A DNA stretch of 64,000 nt from JAAFHI01 sp039793685 (GTDB taxonomy: Bacteria > Acidobacteriota > Blastocatellia > Chloracidobacteriales > Chloracidobacteriaceae), in NCBI GenBank assembly GCA_039793685.1, contig JBDRAL010000086.1:1-64000 (forward strand), in the 5' to 3' direction. This document shows, in pieces, positions 6,138 to 14,645 of the stretch. The position numbers and the translations under genes are program-made. The notes under the pieces were generated by a model that was given only the letters and a program-made list of their open reading frames with translations, made no database searches and was not told the origin of the DNA. How positions within the stretch are numbered: position 1 is the first letter of the stretch; each line of letters starts with the position of its first letter.

Positions 6138-6943
6138 TGTCGTCCGCCGTTGTTCCCTTCTACAACAAAGGGGAAATGCGATGGCTGTCCAGGCCATACG
6201 ACATGGACAAGGAAGCCTTCTGGCGCGACCGCCCGGCTTCGATGCCGAAGGTTGAATGGGCGTTCTCGCGGGCGAACCGCAACCGCCTGTGCGGAATCGC
6301 GCGGTACATCTTCGATACCATTCGAAGGATGACGGCCAACCTGCCGTACACTTACTTCAAAATCGGGAAGTTCCTGGTGTCGAAGGTCGGCGACTGTGTC
6401 CGGCTCGCCAACGGGAAGACGGTCAGCGATACCGAGTACGTCGTACCGTTCGAGAAGTCCACCTGGCGCGACAAGCTCGAAGTCTCCCACCGATGGCTTC
6501 ACAAGCTGCTTCGCCGTCTCGAAGCGGTCGGCCTGATCCAGTGCGCCCACGGCCAGTGGGAGAACAATTACCGCATCGCCCCGGGCGTCCTCGATGGAGC
6601 GGCCGCCGCCCCGGCCCCGGCGGCCGCATCCAGTAGACAGCCGTCCCGCCCCGCGCGGCCGGTACGGCCGGTGGCGACGACAGCCCCGGAGAAGAAGAAA
6701 CGCCGAGTCCGGGAGCATGAGCTTTATGCCGGGTTGCGGCCGCTGCTTGATCGCGCACGCGCGGCCACTGACGCCTTTCTGAAGCACTGCGCCGAAACCG
6801 GCATCACCTACATTCCGGATGAAGACGTTTTCCCGGAATGGCACGACCTGCGCGAAGCGATGATGGCCGCCGACGCTGAATTCCAAAGGGAGTTCGCGTT
6901 ACATTACGGCCCGGCGGCCGAATGGGATCCGCCCGACGGATAA
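6137..6943 (+). CDS. Winged-helix protein, replication initiator candidate
   Basis: A 268-residue protein. Residues about 30-155 look like a winged-helix domain: the helix-turn-helix section reads VSHRWLHKLLRRLEAVGLI, followed by a wing ending in ENNYRI. A low-complexity Ala/Pro linker and a basic KKKRRVREHE stretch (about 190-200) lead to a helical C-terminus. This arrangement resembles primosome or RepA-type initiators, but no HUH endonuclease, polymerase or helicase motif is present. It is the last gene of the early operon, and a terminator follows. Its role in replication is inferred mainly from the absence of any other candidate. Confidence 0.55.
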   Translation: MSSAVVPFYNKGEMRWLSRPYDMDKEAFWRDRPASMPKVEWAFSRANRNRLCGIARYIFDTIRRMTANLPYTYFKIGKFLVSKVGDCVRLANGKTVSDTEYVVPFEKSTWRDKLEVSHRWLHKLLRRLEAVGLIQCAHGQWENNYRIAPGVLDGAAAAPAPAAASSRQPSRPARPVRPVATTAPEKKKRRVREHELYAGLRPLLDRARAATDAFLKHCAETGITYIPDEDVFPEWHDLREAMMAADAEFQREFALHYGPAAEWDPPDG

Positions 6944-6984
6944 AAACAAACAAAAAACGACAACTGGAGAACCGAATTTCCCTT

Positions 6985-7018
6985 CCGGGTAGGCGCAAGC
7001 CTGCCCGGTTTTGCTTTT
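6985..7018 (+). terminator. Terminator of the early operon
   Basis: A 10-bp stem (CCGGGTAGGC / GCCTGCCCGG, one G-U pair) with a GCAA loop is followed by TTTTGCTTTT. It lies 42 bp after the stop of the winged-helix gene. Confidence 0.8.
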
Positions 7019-7380
7019 CCCGGCATCGTCGAGCGATTACGGCCGGGCGTCGGCGTCCTGGACACGTCGAAATCAGCCGGCGGAAGCCCTTCCGGAAAAG
7101 AAAGTTCCAAGTGGGCTACCAACTCGGCGACCGGTTGAAGGCCGGAGTCAAATTCTTCATCTTAAAGCTGAAAAAAATGATTGAAAGGTAGTGAAGGGAT
7201 GACGACGCCCCCGCGCTCAAGGCCGCGCGGTGTCGGCTGTTCCGACGTGCGCCGCCGAGCCGTCCCGGTGGCGCGGTCGCCGGAATGTTTCAACGCCTGC
7301 GGCGCTATCGGATTCTTTTCTAAAGCGGGTTTGCCGGTTTCGCTTTGTGTTATCAGACATCGGAAAACCATCGCGCGGGA
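7019..7380. other. Gap between convergent operons, no confident gene
   Basis: This 362-bp stretch separates the ends of the early and late operons. One frame from ATG 7199 to 7387 (62 codons) is possible but has poor ribosome-binding spacing and no recognisable motif. A basic frame from the end of the previous gene to 7191 crosses the terminator. I see no other structure. Confidence 0.4.
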
Positions 7381-7408
7381 GAGATAGTGTCGCCGGCAAC
7401 ACTATCTC
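7381..7408. terminator. Terminator-like hairpin at the end of the late operon
   Basis: A perfect 10-bp stem (GAGATAGTGT / ACACTATCTC) with an 8-nt loop overlaps the stop codon of the last late gene at 7402. It lacks a clear T run, so it may stabilise the mRNA 3' end or act with a factor. Confidence 0.5.
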
Positions 7409-7668
7409 GAATCCCGCTCCTGCCGACCGTCGGCAAGTCCCCGACGGTATGCCTCGTCAAGATCGTCATGCCGTCTCGATCCGGACTTCAGTTCCAGCTT
7501 GAGAAGGGCGAGGTTGATGAGTCCCCCGACAATGACACCGGTCAGGGGATGTTCGAAAATGGCCACAACCGCGCCCCACAGACTGCCGAAGACGATGAAC
7601 ATACGGATTCCCTCAAGCCAGGCGTCGGCCTTCGTCACGGTCAAATGAAGCGCGTGCTGAAACGTCAT
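7402..7668 (-). CDS. Holin-like small membrane protein, 88 aa
   Basis: An 88-residue protein with two adjacent hydrophobic segments (about residues 22-40 and 44-60) and a charged C-terminal tail (RRHDDLDEAYRRGLADGR). It is the last gene of the late operon, 3 bp after the endolysin-like gene. That position and topology suit a holin, which would form the membrane lesion that releases or activates the lysis enzymes. There is no sequence motif that proves this. Confidence 0.55.
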   Translation of the reverse strand: MTFQHALHLTVTKADAWLEGIRMFIVFGSLWGAVVAIFEHPLTGVIVGGLINLALLKLELKSGSRRHDDLDEAYRRGLADGRQERDSR

Positions 7669-7671
7669 GGG

Positions 7672-8229
7672 CTACCTCACGGGCGTAAAGGCGATGATGC
7701 GGAAGGCGTTGTAAGGCTCGATACGCCTGGTCCGTCGGTAAACGCCGTCGCCGTTCCACTGACTGCCGCGTTTCCCCGAGGACGTGTTGCCTTCGATTGT
7801 ACTGAACGTGTCACGCGAACGCGCCTGCTCGATGAAGCCGACGTGGCCGCCGCTACGCCTGGTCCAGACGACGACATCGCCCGTTTGCGGTTTGTATCGT
7901 CCGGCAAGCACGCTGGATGCCGAAAACGAGGCCTTCGTGACAAACCCTTTCGCCCGCGCCGTCCGGACGCGCGGTTCACGCGCCCCGGCTTCCGACAGGA
8001 CTCCGGACGTGTAGGCCCCGCACCAGGGCGAACCGAGAGGCGCGCCGACGGCACGATTCCACCGGTCAACCTCCGGCCCCCGGTTCGGCCCGCCGCGTTC
8101 GGTCGTCCCGACGTACTTCCGCGCCGTCTCGATGACGCGCGTCCGGACGGGTTTTTCAGTTTGAAGCGATGCAAGCGGCCAGGAGACCACACACACCAAG
8201 AAAAGCGACAGCAACCGCAACATTCCCAT
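7672..8229 (-). CDS. Secreted CHAP/NlpC-like endolysin
   Basis: A 185-residue protein with an N-terminal signal peptide or signal anchor (MLRLLSLFLVCVVSWPLA). The rest is a Cys-His peptidase of the CHAP/amidase kind: Cys in GSPWCGAYTSGV (about residue 70), GDVVVWTRR, His in GGHVGFIE, then an IEGNTS strand. It should cut peptide crosslinks or the amide bond in peptidoglycan during exit. The start lies inside the previous gene (74-bp overlap), and the holin candidate follows. Confidence 0.8.
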   Translation of the reverse strand: MGMLRLLSLFLVCVVSWPLASLQTEKPVRTRVIETARKYVGTTERGGPNRGPEVDRWNRAVGAPLGSPWCGAYTSGVLSEAGAREPRVRTARAKGFVTKASFSASSVLAGRYKPQTGDVVVWTRRSGGHVGFIEQARSRDTFSTIEGNTSSGKRGSQWNGDGVYRRTRRIEPYNAFRIIAFTPVR

Positions 8230-8542
8230 TTTTCAATTCCTCGAAGGTGTCAAATTCCGGGATCAACCACTTGTCGGCCGCGAACAGAAACACCAGGCCA
8301 AGCGCCACCTTGCCGACGGCGAAGGCAAAGGCGCTGATCTCGATGGCCTGGAACAGTGAAAGGACAACCGCGCCCGCGCTCGATGTCAGCAGGGCGGCGA
8401 GAATCAAAACCTTGCGCCAGCCCGGCGAACCGGAAGGCGGCGCCGCAACGGCCGCACGCTGACGTTCCTGCTCGGTAAAAAACCGGGTCATTGCGACCGT
8501 TACCGCTTTGTCCAAATCGTCTTGCCGAATCATGCTCATCAT
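8156..8542 (-). CDS. Three-TM membrane protein, holin or virion membrane candidate
   Basis: A 128-residue protein with a hydrophilic N-terminal helix and three hydrophobic segments at about residues 44-64, 68-89 and 107-127. Three closely spaced ATGs (8542, 8539, 8533) are possible starts. It lies between the lytic transglycosylase and the endolysin, which suggests a holin or pinholin, though a virion membrane protein is also possible. Confidence 0.65.
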   Translation of the reverse strand: MMSMIRQDDLDKAVTVAMTRFFTEQERQRAAVAAPPSGSPGWRKVLILAALLTSSAGAVVLSLFQAIEISAFAFAVGKVALGLVFLFAADKWLIPEFDTFEELKNGNVAVAVAFLGVCGLLAACIASN

Positions 8543-9067
8543 TCACTCCGAAATCGCCGCCATGAAGGCGACGACGAGAACCAGACCGACGGCTCCGATT
8601 ACGACGACATCGGTCGTACTGACCTTTGACATAAGCGGAACGACGGGAGAACCAATCGGATTGTCCCCTTTCCCTGCCGCCGCCAGAATTTTCCGGACGT
8701 AGTCTTGCGTCTGTTTGAACGGCGGAACGCCTTTGTACTTTTTGACGTTGCCTTCCCCCGCGTTGTAACCCGCCAACGCAAGCCGCCAGTCCCCGCCGAA
8801 CATTCGCAAGAGGTCCGTCATATAGCGGGCGTAGGCATCGGCGGCCGCCACCGGGTCAAAGGGACTTCCGCCCTTGCCGTACCGCGCCCATGTCCCGTCG
8901 ATGAACTGCGCCGCGCCTTTCGCCGTGCCGTAGCGCGTGGCCGGTCCGACCGCGTTCGGGTTGAATCCGCTTTCCTGGTTGATTTGCGCCAGGACAAGAG
9001 ATTCATCCAGACCGTACCGCGCGGCCGCGTCACGAAACGCTTGCTTTGTTTGCTCCCGCGTGGCCAT
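8543..9067 (-). CDS. Membrane-anchored lytic transglycosylase (SLT family)
   Basis: Residues about 8-125 form a soluble lytic transglycosylase domain. The catalytic Glu is in INQESGFNPNAVG, followed by GAAQFIDGTWARYG and the LALAGYNAGEGNVKKY motif. It cleaves the glycan strand between MurNAc and GlcNAc. A hydrophobic helix ends the protein (about 147-171), so it is probably anchored in the virion or cell membrane. Tailless membrane phages such as PRD1 and FLiP carry virion-associated enzymes of this class for entry. The position beside the spike genes fits an entry role, and the position next to the lysis genes fits exit. Confidence 0.88.
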   Translation of the reverse strand: MATREQTKQAFRDAAARYGLDESLVLAQINQESGFNPNAVGPATRYGTAKGAAQFIDGTWARYGKGGSPFDPVAAADAYARYMTDLLRMFGGDWRLALAGYNAGEGNVKKYKGVPPFKQTQDYVRKILAAAGKGDNPIGSPVVPLMSKVSTTDVVVIGAVGLVLVVAFMAAISE

Positions 9068-9082
9068 TGCGACCGCCCTTCA

Positions 9083-9337
9083 TTACACGTTGACGAACCA
9101 GCCGTCCGCGAACATTCGTTCCCGGCCTCGAAGGCGACGGCGTTCACCTGTTTCCAGTTGGGTGGCGTTGTCAACCAGGATGGCCGCGCGGCCGTCGTCC
9201 GGATGAACCACAACCACAGGTTCGACGGCCTGCCCGCCGACCTGTTGCGTCGTCGGGTCGTACCCGACCGACACCCCGGCAAGTTTGACCGCGCGGGCCG
9301 CCGCGGCTTCCGAGTTTTCAAAAATAAGGAATTTCAT
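9083..9337 (-). CDS. Small virion-operon protein, 84 aa
   Basis: An 84-residue soluble protein starting MKFLIFENSEAAAARAVKLAG. Its ATG at 9337 overlaps the stop of the previous gene (ATGA), so the two are coupled. The start resembles that of the upstream protein (MKFLTGQTQAAAVF), and both contain DGWF near the C-terminus, which suggests a distant duplication. No family recognised; it may be a spike accessory or chaperone. Confidence 0.6.
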   Translation of the reverse strand: MKFLIFENSEAAAARAVKLAGVSVGYDPTTQQVGGQAVEPVVVVHPDDGRAAILVDNATQLETGERRRLRGRERMFADGWFVNV

Positions 9338-9723
9338 GGCGCACCTCTGGAAAACCAACCGTCCGCCGTCAGGTCGGTTTCAGTTCGCAGACGGTCGCGG
9401 ACCGCCTGGGGGATGATGTCGGCGAGATCGAGCGTGACGCCCATCCCGGCGATGGATTGGAAAAAGGCGAGTTCGTCCGGACTGATGGAGTCGGCGAAGG
9501 CCTCGATGAGCGGGGCGGGGTTTCGGTCCGGATGGAGCGGAATCGGGAACGGTTCTTCCGGAACGCCGACCGCCCATTCCGGCCGCCCTGGATGTCCAAG
9601 AATGGGCAACAAGGAACTCGTAACGTCTCCGGCCTGGGTGACGGATTGCGGCCGCGAAAGGTCGTAAAGCGTTTCGGAAATGAAGACGGCCGCCGCCTGG
9701 GTCTGGCCGGTCAGGAATTTCAT
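9334..9723 (-). CDS. Virion-operon protein, 129 aa, unknown
   Basis: A 129-residue soluble protein lying directly after the adhesin-like gene. It starts with MKFLTGQTQAAAVF and ends with TADGWFSRGAP. The first 20 residues and the DGWF motif recall the next gene. Genes at this position, just after a receptor-binding protein, are often spike chaperones or attachment factors, but nothing in the sequence proves that. Confidence 0.55.
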   Translation of the reverse strand: MKFLTGQTQAAAVFISETLYDLSRPQSVTQAGDVTSSLLPILGHPGRPEWAVGVPEEPFPIPLHPDRNPAPLIEAFADSISPDELAFFQSIAGMGVTLDLADIIPQAVRDRLRTETDLTADGWFSRGAP

Positions 9724-9736
9724 CGGCTTCCCCTTT

Positions 9737-10624
9737 CTACGACAGCGCCACGCCCCAAAAGGCGGCCATGTCGGCTTTGTATGCGTCCCGGTCGGCGTCC
9801 GAAATGACCGAATTCCAGAACACGACTTCCCCGGTTGTGTGTGGAACGCCGTTCCAGGGGAATGAGTAGGAAAACCCGCCGAAGGCGAAGCGGAAGTGAT
9901 TCGCCAGTGACAGGACGGGCGCGGCGTCGGTCGTGACGCCGTTCAACTGCGTGTGGACCGAGTTTTCCGCCGTCCGGACGAAATACTGATTCCGGGCGGC
10001 GTAGGCCGGGAGCGTCGCGACGTTCCCCCCGGAAACCCGCAACCGGAATTCCGGATTCCCGCCACCGGTCGTAAGGGCAACCGTTCCCGTTCCGGTATCC
10101 GCGTTGACGGTGGTCGGATAGAACGTCAGGAACGAATAGAAGAACGCCGGGGAGAAGTCGGCCGCGTGAATGCTCGCGGACCATCCCGAAGCGGCGGAAA
10201 TGTTCGGCCCGTACAGGTTGCGAAACCCGTTGTTCCGAATGCCCGGCTTCCCGTTGGTGGTGACGAGCGTCCCGGCCTGGACGATCTGCGGCTGGTTTGA
10301 CGCGACGGATTGCCCAAGATGATTTCCGTTCCCCGTCTGGTCAAAGACGGCCGAAACGAATCCGTCCCCGCCGCCGACAAAGGAAAGCAGGCTGTCCACG
10401 TCCAGGGCATTATCGAGAAAGCCGATGTCCTGTTCCGCGTTGTCGCTGGAACGTCGCACGCGGAGAGCCGAACCATTCCACGCCGTCAGGAGTCGCCGGG
10501 CGGATGAATACGCTCCGACCGCCGGGGCGAGTTCATCGAGCGGCAACGGCTCCGGGGGCGGCGTCGCGCCCCCGAAACAAAGCCCTGGCGGTGGAAAAAT
10601 TCGGTTGCCCATGCTTACGGTCAT
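9737..10624 (-). CDS. Spike/adhesin with arabinofuranosidase-B-like jelly-roll domain
   Basis: A 295-residue protein. After a Pro-rich N-terminus (residues 10-27), it shows the pattern AVGAYSSARRLLTAWNGSAL, VRRSSDNAEQDIGF, VFDQTGNGNHL and QPQIVQAGTL, which marks the LamG-like alpha-L-arabinofuranosidase B catalytic fold seen in several phage receptor-binding proteins. It probably binds or trims surface glycans and is the best candidate for the receptor-binding spike. Its stop is followed by two small linked genes. A start at ATG 10612 is also possible. Confidence 0.75.
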   Translation of the reverse strand: MTVSMGNRIFPPPGLCFGGATPPPEPLPLDELAPAVGAYSSARRLLTAWNGSALRVRRSSDNAEQDIGFLDNALDVDSLLSFVGGGDGFVSAVFDQTGNGNHLGQSVASNQPQIVQAGTLVTTNGKPGIRNNGFRNLYGPNISAASGWSASIHAADFSPAFFYSFLTFYPTTVNADTGTGTVALTTGGGNPEFRLRVSGGNVATLPAYAARNQYFVRTAENSVHTQLNGVTTDAAPVLSLANHFRFAFGGFSYSFPWNGVPHTTGEVVFWNSVISDADRDAYKADMAAFWGVALS

Positions 10625-10625
10625 T

Positions 10626-11408
10626 TCAGGTCGCCGGAATCACAATGCTTTCAATGTTGCTGAACACCCCGATTCGCCCACCGGAGTACAGAATCCGAAC
10701 CCGGTATTCATAGGTGCAGCCCTGATCCGGTTCATCCGGGAAAGGGATGGACGAACTGTTCAGCGCATCGTTGTAGGCGGAAGCCGGAAGCGCGACCGTC
10801 GCAATCGTGACAAAGTCGTAGAGCGGCTTCGTAATCGGGTCGTTCGTATCGATCCGGCGGCGCTGGACTTCCATGAACTCCGCGTCGATCTCCGAGCCGG
10901 AAGGGATCGTCCAGTTCGTCGTGACGATGTCTTCCAGGGACAGAACGGGCGGTTCAAGGATGACATCCCAGCCGACAATGCGGGTTTCATTGATTTCCGC
11001 CGTCTCCGGAATGCCCCCGACCACCATGAAGCCTTCGGCCTGGCAAATGACCTGCGTCACCTCGGCGGGGAGGGATGAGACATCCACCAGGAAAGTCCGG
11101 CTTCCGTTGATTCGCTTCAACAGGTTCAACGGTTGGTGGAAGGCAATCCGGGCGTTCTCCGCGTCTTCGGTGAAACCGCCGAAGTCGAGCCGGACGACGG
11201 CATCCACCGTGCCCATGCTTCCATCGCTGGCCCGGCCGGACAGTTCCAGCCGGGTCAGAAGGAAGTGTGACGATTTCGGCAACGGGACCTGGAACGATGC
11301 CGCGTTGTCGGTCGCCGTTTGGGCGCCCGAAAAAACGACGTGCTGAAGCTGTCCCGGCCGGAGGCCGTACAGTTCGCAAAGGTGCAGGATGTGCGCGGCG
11401 GTGGTCAT
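10626..11408 (-). CDS. Beta-rich virion protein candidate, 260 aa
   Basis: A soluble 260-residue protein without Cys motifs or TM helices. It has many alternating hydrophobic strands (for example HFLLTRLELSG, RIVGWDVILE) and a C-terminal fibronectin-like stretch (CTYEYRVRILYSGGRIGVFSN). It starts 4 bp after the preceding gene's stop and is followed directly by the adhesin-like gene. This suggests a minor capsid, penton or spike-base protein. No homologue is recognised. Confidence 0.5.
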   Translation of the reverse strand: MTTAAHILHLCELYGLRPGQLQHVVFSGAQTATDNAASFQVPLPKSSHFLLTRLELSGRASDGSMGTVDAVVRLDFGGFTEDAENARIAFHQPLNLLKRINGSRTFLVDVSSLPAEVTQVICQAEGFMVVGGIPETAEINETRIVGWDVILEPPVLSLEDIVTTNWTIPSGSEIDAEFMEVQRRRIDTNDPITKPLYDFVTIATVALPASAYNDALNSSSIPFPDEPDQGCTYEYRVRILYSGGRIGVFSNIESIVIPAT

Positions 11409-11411
11409 AAA

Positions 11412-12125
11412 TCAGGCCGGGGTCTGGCAGAGGAACGCGAAGAAGAATGAACCCGTGGTCGGACTCGTGATGGAAAGGTTGAGGATGTTCGTCGGGGCGA
11501 GGTGATACGCCACCGGGTAAGGCCACTGGCGTTCATTGTTGTTGTCGCGCCGGGCGACGTAGCCGACCTGCAACGCGCGGGACATCCACCGCTCGAAACG
11601 TTGCGGGTCCTCGATCTCGATGGTCGCCGCTTCGGGAAGGTCCGTCACCGCGCCGATGATGTAGAGGTCGCGGTTGTAGTTCCCGATCTGAACGTCCTTC
11701 GCGGTCGCGGCCGTGAAGCTGTCCGACGCCGAAAGCAGGTAGTCCCGCATGGGCGTCGTGATTTCCTTCCCCTGGACGCCGAGCCGTTCGCAAAGGAACA
11801 CGAGTTCGCTCGATGCGCTCACGTTGGCGCAGTCGATCAAAAGCTGATTGTTCCGGTTCAGCGTGTAGGGGTTTTGGAGAATGCCCGGCGTCGCCGGGTG
11901 CGTGCCGTCGCCGGCGACGCGCCCGAATTGAAGTTCCGCCGGCGCGAGGGCGTTTCCCCATTCCCGCGTGTTTGCCGAATCCTTGATCCGGATGCGGGCG
12001 TCGGGCGTGTTCGTCCGGATGGCATGAATCAAGAGGTCCTCGCGGACGGGATCGGTCGGCTGAACACCGGCGGCGGGCAGACCGACGCGAAGGAAACGAA
12101 GCAGCCCGGTTTTCAACGTACACAT
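11412..12125 (-). CDS. Beta-rich capsid protein candidate, 237 aa
   Basis: A 237-residue soluble protein with predicted strands throughout (PYTLNRNNQLLIDCANV, SSELVFLCERLGV, ILNLSITSPTTGSFFFAFL). The length and strand density suit one or two jelly rolls. It lies between the leading capsid candidate and the 260-residue protein. ATG 12125 has an AGGTG sequence 6-8 bp upstream. It could be a second capsid protein or a penton. The assignment rests on context, and there is no signature motif. Confidence 0.5.
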   Translation of the reverse strand: MCTLKTGLLRFLRVGLPAAGVQPTDPVREDLLIHAIRTNTPDARIRIKDSANTREWGNALAPAELQFGRVAGDGTHPATPGILQNPYTLNRNNQLLIDCANVSASSELVFLCERLGVQGKEITTPMRDYLLSASDSFTAATAKDVQIGNYNRDLYIIGAVTDLPEAATIEIEDPQRFERWMSRALQVGYVARRDNNNERQWPYPVAYHLAPTNILNLSITSPTTGSFFFAFLCQTPA

Positions 12126-12197
12126 GAAAATTCACCTGGTCCGGATGGGTTGAAGGAAGCGGGGAACGCTCGATGAGCGCCCCCGCGTGACGACGCC

Positions 12198-12932
12198 TTA
12201 CCGCGCGGCGCTGAAGATGGAGATGGACCGCATCTTCGGACCGTGCAGTTTCACCTTGAGGGCGAACGGCTGAGTGATGGTGAAGCCCGCGTGGTTCTTG
12301 ATGATGGCCTTGAACTGGTCTTCGGGCGTGAGCGTGAACGCCTGGGGGAGCATGTTCGCCCCGGCGTAGCCGTTCTGCCACGCGCTGTTGAAGGTGTTGG
12401 CCGAACCCGCGCCCGCCGCGCCGGAGACGCCGAACGGGTCGGGCAGGTCGCCGAGCAGGATCGGGTCAAAAACGTCTTCCTCGTTCACCTGGAAGCGAAG
12501 CGAGCAATACTCCGTCAAGGCTTTCAGGAGGTTGGTCGCATCGTGGACGCCGGTCGCAATCGGCGCGGGGTCGGTGATGCGGGTGACGTTCTGGCCCGAA
12601 GCGGCATAGGTCGCCTGCGCGCCGGTCAACAGAATCTCGACGCTGACAGCCTGGACAACCTGGACTTCGCCGGAGAGCTGGCCCGGCTGGGTCAGGTTCG
12701 TATCGGCCGCGTCCTTCAAGAAGGACAGCGTGGAATCGTTGACGACGGTCGCCTGACCACCCTTCTGAATGGTGAACAGTTCGTAATCGCCAGCCGCCAG
12801 CGCCGCCCCGGCCTTGATCCGGAGCGAGTCGAAGGTGATGCCGAGCCGCTGCATGCTGTTGCGGTCCCAGCGGGACGGGAAATTCGGCAGCGCCACCAGC
12901 GGAGCCGGGGCGGGGGCCTGTGCGTTTGCCAT
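12198..12932 (-). CDS. Major capsid protein candidate, 244 aa
   Basis: A 244-residue protein starting MANAQAPAPAPLVALPNFPS with no TM segment. Strand-rich segments alternate with loops (DYELFTIQKGG, VQVVQAVSVEILLTG, AFALKVKLHG), a pattern compatible with a double jelly roll close in size to the 269-residue PM2 capsid protein. It has a strong AAAGGTAGG ribosome-binding sequence and lies centrally in the virion operon, followed by two other beta-rich proteins. I rank it first as major capsid protein, but this is inference; the 237- and 260-residue neighbours are alternatives or partners. Confidence 0.45.
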   Translation of the reverse strand: MANAQAPAPAPLVALPNFPSRWDRNSMQRLGITFDSLRIKAGAALAAGDYELFTIQKGGQATVVNDSTLSFLKDAADTNLTQPGQLSGEVQVVQAVSVEILLTGAQATYAASGQNVTRITDPAPIATGVHDATNLLKALTEYCSLRFQVNEEDVFDPILLGDLPDPFGVSGAAGAGSANTFNSAWQNGYAGANMLPQAFTLTPEDQFKAIIKNHAGFTITQPFALKVKLHGPKMRSISIFSAAR

Positions 12933-12990
12933 GAAAAGCCTACCTTTCGGAAAAAATTGAGTGTTGAACCTTCAGCCTCTGCCCGGTCGG

Positions 12991-13605
12991 TTACGGCAGA
13001 TAGAGCGCCCCGGCGAAATTGCCGTCCGACATGTAGAGGTTGCGCCCGTCCGTCCAGACTTCTTCCCCGGACACGTCGCTGATTCCGGCGAGTTGCAGCC
13101 CTTCACTCGGCGGGGTCGCGGTTTGCGTCTGGATGAGGTTGAGCGCCTTGCGCGTCACCGTCCCGGCCGGAACCGTCAGCGCCCCGATGGTGAACGGCGT
13201 CGCCCGGTTCTTGACCACGGGGATTTTTTCCGCCGCGTACCCGAGAACGATGGCCGTTCCGAACTGAATGGCCGCCTGGACGAAGTCGTTGTTCTTGTAC
13301 TGCGCGGGAATCGGAAGCACCTTGCTCGCGAAACGTCCGGCGGCGGTGTTCACCATGTTCCCGGCGGCGGCGTAAAGGGCATCGACGGCCAGCGACTTGA
13401 CGTTCATCGGATTTGTCCGACGCCGACGGCGCTTCGGCTTGTCTTCGGCGGGGTTCTGTTTCGGGCGCGACCGCTTGGCCTTCGGATTGGCTTGAGACGT
13501 GTTGCGCCGCTTGGTGGTGGACTTGTTCATTTTCGGTGCTCCCTGACCGGCGGAATTGACGATCTGAATCGGATTCGCCGGGTTGATGATTCGTGCCTGT
13601 GGCAT
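12991..13605 (-). CDS. Basic, membrane-associated virion protein, 204 aa
   Basis: The first 70 residues are very basic, with clusters such as TTKRR, KAKRSRPK and KPKRRRRRTNP, and probably bind DNA. The rest has moderately hydrophobic helices (about 125-145, AAIQFGTAIVLGYAAEKI) that may associate with a membrane, and a strand-rich C-terminus. It has a GGGGGGAAG Shine-Dalgarno sequence. A basic domain linked to a membrane-associated domain would suit a protein that ties the packaged genome to an internal virion membrane. No family recognised. Confidence 0.55.
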   Translation of the reverse strand: MPQARIINPANPIQIVNSAGQGAPKMNKSTTKRRNTSQANPKAKRSRPKQNPAEDKPKRRRRRTNPMNVKSLAVDALYAAAGNMVNTAAGRFASKVLPIPAQYKNNDFVQAAIQFGTAIVLGYAAEKIPVVKNRATPFTIGALTVPAGTVTRKALNLIQTQTATPPSEGLQLAGISDVSGEEVWTDGRNLYMSDGNFAGALYLP

Positions 13606-13628
13606 GGTCTTCCCCCCTTCGGTGGAGT

Positions 13629-14645
13629 TCAGTTGCGAATTCCCTCCGGCTCAATCGTGTAATCGCCGCCGAGAATTACGAGATTGCCTCCGGTCGCGCA
13701 CAGCACCGGCAACGCGCCGCCTTCCTCTCCGAGCTTGTGAATCCAGTCGGATGATTGCGGGTGCAGATGCGGCTTGAAGGCGTGGTAAACAAGGTGTGTG
13801 ATGTAGCCGAGCGCCACGGCATCGCGCGGCAATCCGCGGGCAATGGCTTCCTCGGCATATTCGTAGGGCAGTTCCAGTACCGGAAGCCCGCCGTTGACGA
13901 CGGCCTGAAACGTTCCGCCCAGAATGAACATGGTGTCGGTCGCGTCGGCGACGAGCTTCGCGCCGGTGTTCGCGAATTCAAGTACCTGTTGCGCCTTGTC
14001 GGTCGAGCCGTCGGTAATGTGGATCTCCACGAGGTCCCCCAGGGCGTAGAACTCGCGCGGCATCCACTTCGGAACGTCCACCGTGTCGATGGCGTCCGGC
14101 TCGCGGCCCTGGAACGATTCATAGGCCGCTTCCAGTTGTTCGAGCGTGGCCGCCTGTTCGTCAATGTTCGGATTCCGACGCAGACGCGCCTTCAGAACCG
14201 CCTTCATCGCCCGCTTCAGTTCGGCGTTGCTCAACTTCTTCGGGTCGCCGTACTTGCTTTTGACGGCATCGAGGACGGACGGATTCCGCCGCAACCAGGC
14301 AAGCTGTTGCTCGATGCTGGCTTCCGGCGCGAAAAGGTCGCGCTGGCCCTGCTGGATGATTCTTTGCCGCGCGGTCGCGTAATTCGGACCGCCTGACCGG
14401 TAGTGTTTCGTCACCGAAATTGGCGTCGCGGCCGAATACTCTTTCGCGTTCTTCATGGGCGACTTCTTCGCCGAGGCCTTCGCCGACCGCGCGGGCGACT
14501 TGGCCGCGTTCTTCTTCGGTTTGCCCTTCGCCTTGTCGGCGTCAAGGACGCGCGTCATCGCCGCGCCAAAGAGCTTCCGCCCCTTGCTGATGATGTATTT
14601 CGCGCCGGTGGCCGAGTTGGTGTGGATTTTCCGTTTCGTCTTCAT
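13629..14645 (-). CDS. Virion protein with histone-H1-like N-terminus, 338 aa
   Basis: Residues about 25-70 are a Lys/Ala/Ser/Pro-rich tail (KPKKNAAKSPARSAKAS), like histone H1 or DNA-condensing phage proteins. The middle has two RRNP motifs (LRRNPS, LRRNPN) and helices. The C-terminal 150 residues form a separate domain rich in strands, with several His near HLHPQSSDW. ATG 14645 overlaps the previous stop as TGATG and has GGGAGG upstream. It probably packs DNA or joins genome and shell. Function is inferred from composition. Confidence 0.55.
   Translation of the reverse strand: MKTKRKIHTNSATGAKYIISKGRKLFGAAMTRVLDADKAKGKPKKNAAKSPARSAKASAKKSPMKNAKEYSAATPISVTKHYRSGGPNYATARQRIIQQGQRDLFAPEASIEQQLAWLRRNPSVLDAVKSKYGDPKKLSNAELKRAMKAVLKARLRRNPNIDEQAATLEQLEAAYESFQGREPDAIDTVDVPKWMPREFYALGDLVEIHITDGSTDKAQQVLEFANTGAKLVADATDTMFILGGTFQAVVNGGLPVLELPYEYAEEAIARGLPRDAVALGYITHLVYHAFKPHLHPQSSDWIHKLGEEGGALPVLCATGGNLVILGGDYTIEPEGIRN

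Noticed and set aside
6922..7191. Basic 89-codon frame after the winged-helix gene
   Set aside because: It reads through a strong terminator hairpin and begins inside the previous gene.
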